From a virus, in the IMG/VR virus record IMGVR_UViG_3300037176_000027, positions 1 to 51,175 of that record: a stretch of DNA of 51,175 nt; one strand, 5' to 3'. A program made the position numbers and the translations under genes. Of the stretch, positions 6,790 to 14,336 are shown in pieces (position 1 is the first letter of the stretch; every line of letters starts with the position of its first letter). The notes beneath the pieces were generated by a model. It searched no databases. It saw only the letters and a program-made list of their open reading frames with translations, and was not told the DNA's origin.

Positions 6790-7441
6790 CGCCGCCCGGC
6801 GGCTCCTCGCCGGCCTTGGCAGCCAGCCGCCCGGCACCACCCCCGCGCCCGAGCCCGAACCTGATCCGGACGCTGACCGGACCGGATACCGCGCACGGGC
6901 CAAGGCCGAAGAGGAACGGTTCCTCCGCGCCGTCGATCCCGAATACTGGCTGGCGTTCTGCTTCCGCGGCCCCGGCGACCCGGCCGCGTTCGCCGCTGCC
7001 CTCGGCGTGACCATGGATGACCGCCGCTATGTGCCGGGCCCCGTACTCGAGGCGGCCACCGCCGCCGTCAGGACCGACACTTCCCCGGCCGCACGGGTCA
7101 GGCAGATGCTCACCGCCCGCTCCACACGCGACGCCGACATCACCGGCCAGCTGGCCGCCAAACCAGCCCCGGACCCGCTCGCCAGCCTGCGCGACACCCA
7201 GACAGGGATCGAAGCCGCATCCCTCGCCGAGTTCGCCGTGATCCTGGCCGCGCTCACCGCGGACCCCGAACCGGACCCCGCGAGCATCTACGACTCGCCG
7301 CACTGGCTGCTCGCCTACTGGGCCGACCGTGCCGGCAAAGACGCCTACCTCGCCCGCACCGGACTGGAGGTGCTGGGCGACAAATACCTGGACGGCCACC
7401 AGGCCGCCCGGATCCTCGGCATCAAGCTGAAAGGGGGATAA
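6776..7441 (+). CDS. Hypothetical protein, 221 aa, coupled to the PP-loop gene
   Basis: GTG 6776 lies inside the end of the PP-loop gene (14-bp overlap), so it is translationally coupled. Sequence: a Pro/Glu/Asp-rich linker (residues about 20-38), a helical region with ERFLRAVDPEYWLAFCF, two more helical segments, and a C-terminal block with KYLDGHQAARILGIKLKGG. The last part resembles a small helix-turn-helix. The coupling suggests it acts with the PP-loop enzyme, for example as a specificity or carrier subunit, but that is inference. Confidence 0.72.
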   Translation: MPLSDAARRLLAGLGSQPPGTTPAPEPEPDPDADRTGYRARAKAEEERFLRAVDPEYWLAFCFRGPGDPAAFAAALGVTMDDRRYVPGPVLEAATAAVRTDTSPAARVRQMLTARSTRDADITGQLAAKPAPDPLASLRDTQTGIEAASLAEFAVILAALTADPEPDPASIYDSPHWLLAYWADRAGKDAYLARTGLEVLGDKYLDGHQAARILGIKLKGG

Positions 7442-7444
7442 GCC

Positions 7445-7558
7445 ATGCTGCGTCGTGTCCGCGCAATGATCAGCAACCGTGGCGCCGCTCGCGGTGCCCG
7501 CGCTGCGGTCGCTCGCCGCGCTGCCGCTCCGGCCGCTGGCCGGATGTCCGGCACCTGA
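7445..7558 (+). CDS. Small basic protein, 37 aa
   Basis: An ATG 3 bp after the previous stop, preceded by AAAGGGGG. The product is Arg/Ala-rich (MLRRVRAMISNRG..., net strongly positive) and ends 2 bp before the small terminase. The good RBS and tight packing support translation. It could be a nucleic-acid-binding or merely structural spacer peptide. Confidence 0.5.
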   Translation: MLRRVRAMISNRGAARGARAAVARRAAAPAAGRMSGT

Positions 7559-7560
7559 CC

Positions 7561-7998
7561 ATGGGTGCCGAACACCGGCTCACGTCGTCCCGGAAGGGCG
7601 CCACCCGCAACGGTGGCGCCCTTCCGGGCGTACCGGCCCCCAAGCCACCCGACCCGCCCGCCTGGCTGTCCGGCGACGCACGGGCCATCTGGGATGCCCT
7701 CGCACCCCACGTCCCGGCAGGCAGGCTCACACCACTCAACGCGGACCTGTTCGCCATGTACGTGACCACCCTGGCGACCTACCGCGAAGCCGACTCCATC
7801 ATCACCGCATCCGGTGTCCTCATCGCGGTCGGCCAGGACCTCGCACCAAACCCCGCACTGGGCATCCGCAACGGCGCAGACGCCACCGCCGCCAGATGGG
7901 CGAAAACGTTCGGGCTCACACCAGACTCCCAGCCACTAGCGCCGCCACAAGCCCACGAGGGACCACGGAGGCTGCCTCACCTGGTAGAGGGAGCATGA
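7561..7998 (+). CDS. terS: Phage terminase small subunit, P27 family, 145 aa
   Basis: Residues 28-115 show the P27/Terminase_4 pattern: PPDPPAWLSGDARAIWDAL, TPLNADLFAMYVTT, ASGVLIAVGQDLAPNPAL, then a C-terminal helix ARWAKTFGLTP. Small terminases recognise phage DNA and regulate the large subunit. It is smaller than many P27 proteins but complete. It precedes an HTH gene and the large terminase. A perfect 17-bp hairpin is encoded in codons 10-23 (7589-7628). Confidence 0.85.
   Translation: MGAEHRLTSSRKGATRNGGALPGVPAPKPPDPPAWLSGDARAIWDALAPHVPAGRLTPLNADLFAMYVTTLATYREADSIITASGVLIAVGQDLAPNPALGIRNGADATAARWAKTFGLTPDSQPLAPPQAHEGPRRLPHLVEGA
7589..7628 (+). other. Perfect 17-bp hairpin inside the start of terS
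   Basis: CCCGGAAGGGCGCCACC and GGTGGCGCCCTTCCGGG are exact reverse complements with a 6-nt loop. It lies 28 nt after the terS start codon. No T-run follows. It may attenuate translation or transcription, or be the remnant of a terminator for the upstream small genes. Confidence 0.8.
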
Positions 7999-7999
7999 C

Positions 8000-8584
8000 G
8001 TGCCCAAGGCCCTCGACCCCAGGAAACGGGCAGCGATCCTCGCCGACATCAAAGCCGGGAAACAGCGCAACGAGATAGCCCGAGCACACGACGTCTCAGG
8101 CAGCACCGTCACGAAAATCGCAGCCGACGAAGGACTCAAGTCCGCCTTCGACCGGTCGCAGACGGAGAAAGCCACGCGCGCAAGGATTTTCGACGCGAAG
8201 GCTGCCCGTGCGCAGCTGGTTGAGGATCTGCTGCGGGATGCTCAGCGGTTCCGGGCGCGTGCGTGGGATCCGTACACGCAGATCGTGTCCGGGCCGCTGG
8301 GTGCGGAGCTGGTGACGACGAAGATGCCGCCGTTGCGGGATCAGCAGTCGGGTTATACGAGCATCGGGATCTGTATCGACAAGGCCGCGAAGCTGTCGGA
8401 CATCGACGCTGGTGATGGTTCGGCTGGTGCGCGGTCGCTGCTCGGCCGTCTCGGTGAGGCGCTGAGTGTGGCGGCTGACAGTTTCGGCCCGGACCCTGAT
8501 CCTGTAACCGAACGTGACGAAAATGCCGGTGGCTCACCGGCCGGCAAACCTCCAGAGCGTGACATTGGAACGCCCGCCGTGTAA
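8000..8584 (+). CDS. HTH protein, 194 aa; possible second terminase small subunit-like protein
   Basis: GTG start with GAGGGAG upstream. Residues 8-45 (KRAAILADIKAGKQRNEIARA, then GSTVTKIAADEG) form a homeodomain-like/resolvase-type helix-turn-helix. The following region is helical and basic (AKAARAQLVEDLLRDAQRFRARAW), with a Pro/Asp-rich acidic tail. Proteins of this architecture occur next to terminases in actinophages and may bind pac/cos DNA. With a P27 TerS directly upstream, its exact role is unclear. Confidence 0.72.
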   Translation: MPKALDPRKRAAILADIKAGKQRNEIARAHDVSGSTVTKIAADEGLKSAFDRSQTEKATRARIFDAKAARAQLVEDLLRDAQRFRARAWDPYTQIVSGPLGAELVTTKMPPLRDQQSGYTSIGICIDKAAKLSDIDAGDGSAGARSLLGRLGEALSVAADSFGPDPDPVTERDENAGGSPAGKPPERDIGTPAV

Positions 8585-8646
8585 TCGCCGCTGATCCTGG
8601 CGTCGCCGTGGCCTGGGTCCTGGTCACTGGACGTGATCGGGGGCCG

Positions 8647-9912
8647 GTGTTGGATCTGTCGGCCGTCACCGACGTCCTGTCCCGGAAACAGATCCAGTCC
8701 ATCGTCGACGCCCAGGCGCGGATCAACCTGTGGGACGGCGCGATCCGGTCGGGGAAGACCATCGCGAGCTTGCTGCGGTGGCTCATGTACGTCGCTGACG
8801 CTCCAACGTCCGGTGAGCTGGTCGTCATCGCCAAGACCTCGATCACCGCGGCGCGGAACGTGTTCGGGCCGCTGATGGACTTCGAGCTGTTCGGCGAGCT
8901 GGCCGCCGAGACGACGTACACCACGGGGTCGCCGTTCGCGTCGATCCTCGGCCGCCGCGTGTGGGTGATCGGCGCGAACGACGTCCGCGCCGAAACCCGC
9001 CTGCGCGGCCTGACCTGCGCCGGATGCTACGTCGACGAAGCGTCCCTCGTCCCCGAGCAGTTCTTCACGCAGCTCCTCGGCCGTATGAGCGTCCCCGGCG
9101 CGAAAATGTTCGCGACCACCAACCCCGATAACCCGGCGCACTGGCTGCGGAAGAACTTCCTCACCAACGATGCGCTCAACCTGCGGAACTGGCATTTCGT
9201 CCTCCACGACAATCCCAGCCTGACCGCCGACTACATCGCGGCCATCTCAGCGGAGTTCACCGGCCTGTGGTACCGGCGGTTCATCCTCGGCGAATGGGTC
9301 GCCGCTGAAGGCGCCGTCTACGACATGTGGGACGAACGCCGCCACGTCGTCGACGTCGTACCCGCCATCCAGTCGTGGGTGTGCGCCGGCATCGACTACG
9401 GCACCACCAACCCGTTCCACGCCGTGCTCCTCGGCGCCGGAACGGACGGGGTGCTGTACGCGGTCGACGAGTACCGGTGGGACTCCCGCCGCGAGCGCAG
9501 GCAGCTCACCGACTCCCAGTACAGCGAGAACCTGCGGACCTGGCTCAAAGGCGTCCGCATCCCGACGACCCGCCTGCATGGCGTCATGCCCGCCTACATC
9601 GTCGTCGACCCGTCCGCGGCGTCGTTCCGGGTCCAGCTGTTTCAGGACGGTCTCAACGTCGTACCCGGCGACAACGCGGTCCTCGACGGCATCCGCCTGG
9701 TCGCCTCGCTCATGTCGACGGACCGGTTCAAAGTGTCCCGGAACTGCCCGGCGCTGATCGGGGAGATACCCGGCTACTCGTGGTCCGACGAGCATGCGAT
9801 GCGCGGTGAGGACGTCCCGGTCAAGGTCGATGACCACGGCGTCGACGCCCTCCGGTACGGCATCAAAACGACTCAGGGGATGTGGGAGCCGCGGCTGCGC
9901 CGCGCCGCCTGA
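8647..9912 (+). CDS. terL: Phage terminase large subunit (PBSX-type), 421 aa
   Basis: The motor that cuts and translocates phage DNA into the prohead. Visible motifs: Walker A GAIRSGKT, Walker B CYVDEAS, coupling motif FATTNPD, then the RNase H-like nuclease with GIDYGTTNP, YIVVDPSA and HGVDALRYG carrying the metal-binding acids. Length fits the TIGR01547 family. GTG 8647 follows CGGGGGCCG and gives a start (VLDLSAVTDVLS) like relatives; an in-frame GTG at 8608 would add 13 residues. It follows the HTH gene and precedes an HNH nuclease. Confidence 0.93.
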   Translation: MLDLSAVTDVLSRKQIQSIVDAQARINLWDGAIRSGKTIASLLRWLMYVADAPTSGELVVIAKTSITAARNVFGPLMDFELFGELAAETTYTTGSPFASILGRRVWVIGANDVRAETRLRGLTCAGCYVDEASLVPEQFFTQLLGRMSVPGAKMFATTNPDNPAHWLRKNFLTNDALNLRNWHFVLHDNPSLTADYIAAISAEFTGLWYRRFILGEWVAAEGAVYDMWDERRHVVDVVPAIQSWVCAGIDYGTTNPFHAVLLGAGTDGVLYAVDEYRWDSRRERRQLTDSQYSENLRTWLKGVRIPTTRLHGVMPAYIVVDPSAASFRVQLFQDGLNVVPGDNAVLDGIRLVASLMSTDRFKVSRNCPALIGEIPGYSWSDEHAMRGEDVPVKVDDHGVDALRYGIKTTQGMWEPRLRRAA

Positions 9913-10019
9913 CTGTCCGACCTGCCCGATACGGTCGACTCCGGACATGGCGATCCCCGCACGGCTGGCACCGTACGGGGACCTATCGCCGACCTGAACC
10001 CCTTCACAGGCAGGCCAGC

Positions 10020-10652
10020 TTGACCGATCGTACGTGCACGGTCGACGGCTGCGATAAGCCTCACCTCGCACGCGGCATGTGCCGCAAGCACTACAAGCGC
10101 GACGCCTACTGGCGCAACGTCGAGACCGAGCGCGAGAAGCTACGCCAGCGCAGCCCCGAGAAGCAGCGCGAGTACAACCAGCGCAACTACGAGCGCCACC
10201 AGGAGCAGCGCCGCGAGGCCCGACGCGACTACTACACCCGAAACGCCGCTGCCGCGCGCCAGGCCAGCCGTGATTGGGCAGCCAAGAACCCTGAACGTGT
10301 AGCGGCCAACAAACGGCACTACGCGGAGATGAACCGCGACAAGCTCGCGGCCTACTACCGCGAGTATCAGCGGACAAACGTTGAGCGCAGGCGGGCAAGC
10401 AACGCGAAGCGCCGTGCTGCCATCCGCTCCACCACCGTTGATCCGGTGGACTACGCCGCGATCTTGGTTGAGCACGGGATGACCTGCCATCTCTGCGGCG
10501 CCTCGATCGAATCGTTCGACGACCTGCACTTTGACCACGTGGTTCCGCTCTCTCGGGGCGGTACACACACGGCCGACAACATCCGACCGGCTCACGAGCT
10601 GTGCAACCTGCGCAAGGGCTCGAAGCTCATGGAGGAACTGAAAGCGGGGTGA
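10020..10652 (+). CDS. HNH endonuclease between terL and portal, 210 aa
   Basis: TTG 10020 is the most plausible start; an in-frame ATG at 9882 lies inside terL. Residues 6-28 (CTVDGC, then MCRKHYK) form a small N-terminal zinc knuckle. A long Arg/Lys/Glu-rich helix follows (residues about 35-125). The HNH domain is at about 155-205: CHLCGASI, FDHVVPLSRGGTH, NIRPAHELCNLRKG. HNH proteins beside terminases can assist cos cleavage during packaging, or be free-standing homing nucleases. The position favours the first, the long linker helix the second. Confidence 0.85.
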   Translation: MTDRTCTVDGCDKPHLARGMCRKHYKRDAYWRNVETEREKLRQRSPEKQREYNQRNYERHQEQRREARRDYYTRNAAAARQASRDWAAKNPERVAANKRHYAEMNRDKLAAYYREYQRTNVERRRASNAKRRAAIRSTTVDPVDYAAILVEHGMTCHLCGASIESFDDLHFDHVVPLSRGGTHTADNIRPAHELCNLRKGSKLMEELKAG

Positions 10653-10661
10653 TTCGGCCCC

Positions 10662-12377
10662 GTGGCAATCGACGACCGCGCAATGAACATGTTGCCGGTA
10701 ACCAATCAGCCTTGGCCGCCGCCACAGTACGACCCGATTAACTATCAGCTACGACTCTGGGACGCTTGGTATTCGGGCGATATTCAGAAGCTGAGCTGGG
10801 CCTACTACAACCTCGGCGCTAACTCTCCAGCCGGTCGCGCGTACTTCGCGACTACGGGTGAGCCTGGCATGCCGACTCCGCGGCCGGGCCAGTTCCGCGG
10901 CGGTCTCATCGGCTCGATCTCGCGGTTTTTCTGGGGCCAGCCGGTGCCGCCCGGTGAGAAGCGCACCAAGTATCACGTGCCGATCGCGGGTGACATCGCC
11001 CAGACGTCCAGTGACCTGCTGTTCAGCGAACCCCTCGTCGTCAAGTCAGAGCTGGCGGCCAATCAGGCGGTGCTCGACGACTACTTCGACGACGGCCTGC
11101 ACTCCACGCTGCTGGAGGCCGGTGAGCTGGCGTCGGCGCTCGGGGGAGTGTTCCTGCGGACCGTGTGGAACACCGATATCGCGGAGTACCCGTGGATCGA
11201 CATCGTTCCGTGTGACTCGGCGGTGCCGCAGTTCGCGTACGGGAAGCTCGTCGCGGTCACCTTCTGGCGGGTGCTATCGGACGACGGCAAAGAGGTCGTG
11301 CGTCACCTGGAGAAGCACATCCCCAGCCAGAACACGATCCTGCACGGCGTCTATGTCGGGAATCAGACGGACCTCGGCACGGTGTACCCGCTGACCGACT
11401 TCCCGGAGACACGCCAGTTCGTCGGGGACCTCACCGAAGGCAACGCGATCACGTTCCCTGATCAGCCGATGGACGCGAGCACGGTCGTCTACATCCCGAA
11501 CATCCGCCCGAACCGGCTGTGGCGTGACCTCGGCCCGCAGGCCGCGCCGCTGGGCCGGTCCGACTACGCCGGTATCGAAACGCTGATGGACGGCCTCGAC
11601 GAAACGTACTCGTCGTGGATGCGGGACGTGCAGCTCGCCAAAGCACGGCTGATCGTGCCGCAGCAGTACCTCGACAACATCGGTAAAGGCGAAGGTGCCG
11701 TGTTCGACACGGACCGGCAGGTTTACACGCCGATGCAGATGCTCGCCACCAGCGGCACCAGCGACATCGTGGCCAACCAGTTCGCGATCCGCTTCCAGGA
11801 ACACGCCCAAACCGCGTCCGACCTGGTGGGCCGCATCATTCAGGGCGCCGGGTACAGCGGGCAGACGTTCGGTGAGTTCGACGCCGGTTCCGGTGCGATC
11901 ACCGCCACCGAAGTTGAGCAGCGTGAGCGGCGGTCGCTGACCACCAGGGGCAAGAAGATCCTCTACTGCCGTCCCGGTATCCGCGACATCCTCTACGGCC
12001 TCCTCGCGGTCCGCCGCGAAATGTTCGGCGACACCACCGTCGAACCGGAACGGCCCGAGATCGATTTCCCTGCTGTCGTGCTCCCCGATCAGAACGAGCT
12101 CGCGTCGACCGCGAACCTGCTCGCCCAGGCCGAAGCCGCGTCCAAACAGACCCTCGTCGCGCTGGTCCACCCGGACTGGACCACGGACGAGGTGAACGAG
12201 GAAGTCTCCCGGATCTTCAGCGAAATCGGCCTGGACCTGGCGACCAGGGCCCGCGTCATGGTGTCCGAGCCGATGACGTCAACCGCGGACTTCACCGAGC
12301 AAGCCGAACAGCTCGCGCAGACGGTCAAGCCGCCGGACATCCCACCGGACGTGCCCGGCACCACCACCCAGGAGTGA
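10662..12377 (+). CDS. Phage portal protein (SPP1 gp6-like), 571 aa
   Basis: Forms the dodecameric ring through which DNA enters and leaves the head. Size and landmarks fit the SPP1_portal family: N-terminal YDPINYQLRLWDAWYSGD, KYHVPIAGDIAQTSSDLLF near residue 110, long helical stem, GYSGQTFGEF, TATEVEQRERRS, and a C-terminal helical crown with VHPDWTTDEVNEEV. It starts at GTG 10662. It is followed after 5 bp by a coupled series of small genes. Confidence 0.92.
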   Translation: MAIDDRAMNMLPVTNQPWPPPQYDPINYQLRLWDAWYSGDIQKLSWAYYNLGANSPAGRAYFATTGEPGMPTPRPGQFRGGLIGSISRFFWGQPVPPGEKRTKYHVPIAGDIAQTSSDLLFSEPLVVKSELAANQAVLDDYFDDGLHSTLLEAGELASALGGVFLRTVWNTDIAEYPWIDIVPCDSAVPQFAYGKLVAVTFWRVLSDDGKEVVRHLEKHIPSQNTILHGVYVGNQTDLGTVYPLTDFPETRQFVGDLTEGNAITFPDQPMDASTVVYIPNIRPNRLWRDLGPQAAPLGRSDYAGIETLMDGLDETYSSWMRDVQLAKARLIVPQQYLDNIGKGEGAVFDTDRQVYTPMQMLATSGTSDIVANQFAIRFQEHAQTASDLVGRIIQGAGYSGQTFGEFDAGSGAITATEVEQRERRSLTTRGKKILYCRPGIRDILYGLLAVRREMFGDTTVEPERPEIDFPAVVLPDQNELASTANLLAQAEAASKQTLVALVHPDWTTDEVNEEVSRIFSEIGLDLATRARVMVSEPMTSTADFTEQAEQLAQTVKPPDIPPDVPGTTTQE

Positions 12378-12382
12378 CCCAG

Positions 12383-12658
12383 ATGGGCGCAGCGAAGAAA
12401 ACGACCATCAAGCCGGCTAAGCGTGGCCAGCGGGCGATCAGTTTCCAGCCCGGCGGCCTCCATCAGTCCCTCGGCGTACCGGCGGGGAAGCCGATCCCGG
12501 CCGGCAAGAAGAACGCGGCTCTGCGCGGCGACTACGGGCCGAAAGCCCAGGCGCAAGCACGGTTCGCGAAGAACGTCCTCACCGGCCCCAAAAGCGGCGG
12601 CAAGCCTGCCGCACGTGGGGGCAAGACAGCTGGCCGGGCGGCCGGCAGAGGGAGGTGA
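12383..12658 (+). CDS. Small basic protein, 91 aa
   Basis: ATG 12383 has CAGGAG at 8-bp spacing. A GTG nine bases earlier overlaps the portal stop but has no RBS. The product is Lys/Arg/Gly/Ala-rich throughout (KKTTIKPAKRGQRA near the start, AARGGKTAGRAAGRGR at the end), intrinsically disordered and likely to bind nucleic acid. Similar short basic proteins follow portal genes in actinophages; the role is not known, perhaps a head-internal DNA-binding protein. Confidence 0.68.
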   Translation: MGAAKKTTIKPAKRGQRAISFQPGGLHQSLGVPAGKPIPAGKKNAALRGDYGPKAQAQARFAKNVLTGPKSGGKPAARGGKTAGRAAGRGR

Positions 12659-12661
12659 CCC

Positions 12662-12919
12662 ATGGGTAAGGCGACCGCCTCACACGACCCGAACGCCACC
12701 ATCCGCGACACCAGCGGCGCGATAGCGGGCCGGTGGAATCAGGGCGCGCATGCCACCACCCCGGCCGGCGGGAAGACCACACCGGTCCGGTTCGTGAACG
12801 CACCCAAGCCCCCGACGCCGGGCCCGAACGTGGACATGAAGGACGGTGACGGCGACGGCCCCGGCGGCGGGAAGCCGACCCGCACGATCGCGGGCGAGCC
12901 GATGCCGGGCGGCTGCTGA
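12662..12919 (+). CDS. Small disordered protein, 85 aa
   Basis: An ATG three bases after the previous stop, with GGGAGGTG as RBS. The product is Pro/Gly/Asp-rich (DMKDGDGDGPGGGK near residue 60), with no hydrophobic core. The stop overlaps the next start as TGATG, so it is part of a coupled cascade 12383-13316. Possibly a capsid accessory or decoration peptide; no family recognised. Confidence 0.62.
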   Translation: MGKATASHDPNATIRDTSGAIAGRWNQGAHATTPAGGKTTPVRFVNAPKPPTPGPNVDMKDGDGDGPGGGKPTRTIAGEPMPGGC

Positions 12920-13158
12920 TGGCCGCCACGCCACCAGCCGGGAAGCATGTCCCGTCCCGGGTGCCGAACAGCGGCCCGGTCGACGCCTCCGCGAAGGTCG
13001 CCGCGTTCCGTGGCACCAACGAGGGCCCGACCACGGTCGGCGTAAATCCGGCCCCGCCCGGGCAGCGTCTCGTGTCCGACAACGACGCGCTGACCTCCGG
13101 GACACCGGCCGCGTCGACGGAGGCGACGTCGTTCCCGCCGTACGGCGGGAACTACTGA
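12919..13158 (+). CDS. Small disordered protein, 79 aa
   Basis: Starts within the upstream stop (TGATG) and ends in the same way, giving strict translational coupling on both sides. It is Pro/Ala/Ser/Thr-rich and ends SFPPYGGNY. It shares overall composition with 12662-12919, so the two may be diverged duplicates, although identity is too low to be certain. Function unknown. Confidence 0.62.
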   Translation: MAATPPAGKHVPSRVPNSGPVDASAKVAAFRGTNEGPTTVGVNPAPPGQRLVSDNDALTSGTPAASTEATSFPPYGGNY

Positions 13159-13316
13159 TGGCCTACTTGTGGCCCGGCGAGATCGCGTGGCCGTTCCTGG
13201 GCCAGCCCACTGAGCCACCCGCGCCGCCTGAGCAGCCTGCCCCGTTCTGCGGAAAGCGGCGCGGCGTCACCAAGTCCCCCTACCGGGCGAAGCGGCGGAA
13301 CCGCCGCAAACGCTGA
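13158..13316 (+). CDS. Small protein with basic tail, 52 aa
   Basis: Coupled by TGATG to the previous gene. The N-terminus is aromatic (MAYLWPGEIAWPFLGQP), followed by a Pro-rich hinge and a strongly basic tail (KSPYRAKRRNRRKR). It could be membrane- or DNA-associated. The position and coupling support it; nothing else identifies it. Confidence 0.58.
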   Translation: MAYLWPGEIAWPFLGQPTEPPAPPEQPAPFCGKRRGVTKSPYRAKRRNRRKR

Positions 13317-13351
13317 CCAGCCCACCTGACCGAAAGGAACGACCAGCCCCC

Positions 13352-13591
13352 ATGGGTTTCACCGAAGTCCTCACGCTCATCTTCATCTACCTCAAGCTGA
13401 CCCACCAGGTCACGTGGTCATGGTGGCTGGTGCTCGCGCCCGAGGAAGCCGCCGCGGTCGCCTACGCGGCGTTCCTGCTGTTCTTCGGCGGTCTGGCGGT
13501 CGCGTTGACCCGCGACGACCGGAAGGCCGCCAGACGCGACCGCCGCGCCCAGCGGCGCCGGGACGACATGCGACGGGGCATTCGGTACTGA
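13352..13591 (+). CDS. Small membrane protein, 79 aa
   Basis: Two hydrophobic segments (about residues 5-18 and 31-52, including AAAVAYAAFLLFFGGLAVAL) and a very basic cytoplasmic tail (KAARRDRRAQRRRDDMRRG). AAAGGA lies about 13 bp before the ATG. This topology is common for unassigned membrane proteins in actinophage structural operons. It might be a holin-like or superinfection-related protein, but it lies far from the endolysin, so I leave it unassigned. Confidence 0.66.
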   Translation: MGFTEVLTLIFIYLKLTHQVTWSWWLVLAPEEAAAVAYAAFLLFFGGLAVALTRDDRKAARRDRRAQRRRDDMRRGIRY

Positions 13592-13593
13592 CG

Positions 13594-13713
13594 ATGGCGA
13601 CCGAACCCGAAGCGGTCTGGCGGATCAGCGCCGCCGCGCCGCGCCGCCCTGGCCACGTGCCCGCGGCCACGGGCACAGCGTGCCCTGACACGGCGGGGGA
13701 CACCCGGCCGTGA
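13594..13713 (+). CDS. Small protein, 39 aa
   Basis: An ATG two bases after the previous stop; its own stop overlaps the GTG of the exonuclease gene (GTGA). The short sequence has Ala/Pro/Arg and two Cys-free halves except one C near residue 31. No domain. The tight stop-start context is the main support. Confidence 0.45.
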   Translation: MATEPEAVWRISAAAPRRPGHVPAATGTACPDTAGDTRP

Positions 13714-14336
13714 CTGACATCTACTACGACACCGAGTTCATCGAGGCAGGCCCGCACGAGCCGCTACGGTTCCTGTCGATCGGCCTGGTCGCCGACGACG
13801 GCCGCGAATACTACGCGGTCACCGCCGACCCGGACGTAATCACCGCCGCTGTCGCCCACGACTGGCTCCGCGTCAACGTCGTCCCGTCCCTGCCCGTCAC
13901 AGTCGAGCAGGTGCCGTGGGGGAAGGCGCACGGCTGGAGCCGCTGGCAATGGGAGTGGGACCGGGCGCACCCGGACTACCGGCACGTCAAGGACCGCGAG
14001 CAGATCGCCGTCGAGGTCCGCGACTTCATCCTTGCCGAACCCGATCCGCGGCTGTGGGCCTGGTATGCCGCCTACGATCACGTGGTCTTGTGCCAGCTGT
14101 ACGGGCCGATGATCAGCCTGCCCGCCGGGATGCCGATGTGGACGAACGACCTCAAGCAGGAAGCCGTACGCCGCGGCGACCCGCACCTCCCGGCGATGCC
14201 TGGCGTCCGGTCGCATAACGCGCTCGACGACGCCCGTGAAGTCCAGTACCGGCGCCGTTTGCTTCATCCCGTCAGTCGTTCAGAGGAGGGGACGGACGAA
14301 ACCGCTCGGGAAGCGTGGGGTTATCCAGCGCGCTAG
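13710..14336 (+). CDS. 3'-5' exoribonuclease (Rv2179c-like DEDDh), 208 aa
   Basis: The N-terminus YYDTEFIEAG carries the first Asp-x-Glu pair, followed by FLSIGLVADDGREYYAV. WYAAYDHVVLCQLYG supplies the third acid, and RSHNALDDARE the DEDDh His and final Asp. This is the Rv2179c-like exonuclease family, which trims RNA 3' ends in mycobacteria. The domain is complete by about residue 180. The last 25 residues are encoded by DNA overlapping the convergent pentapeptide gene and look non-native, suggesting that the original 3' end was replaced when the cargo inserted. Confidence 0.88.
   Translation: MTDIYYDTEFIEAGPHEPLRFLSIGLVADDGREYYAVTADPDVITAAVAHDWLRVNVVPSLPVTVEQVPWGKAHGWSRWQWEWDRAHPDYRHVKDREQIAVEVRDFILAEPDPRLWAWYAAYDHVVLCQLYGPMISLPAGMPMWTNDLKQEAVRRGDPHLPAMPGVRSHNALDDAREVQYRRRLLHPVSRSEEGTDETAREAWGYPAR

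Noticed and set aside
9247-10566. Long minus-strand frame opposite terL and the HNH gene
   Set aside because: It overlaps two well-supported genes on the other strand and has shadow composition (Arg/Ala/Gly/Val), without RBS.
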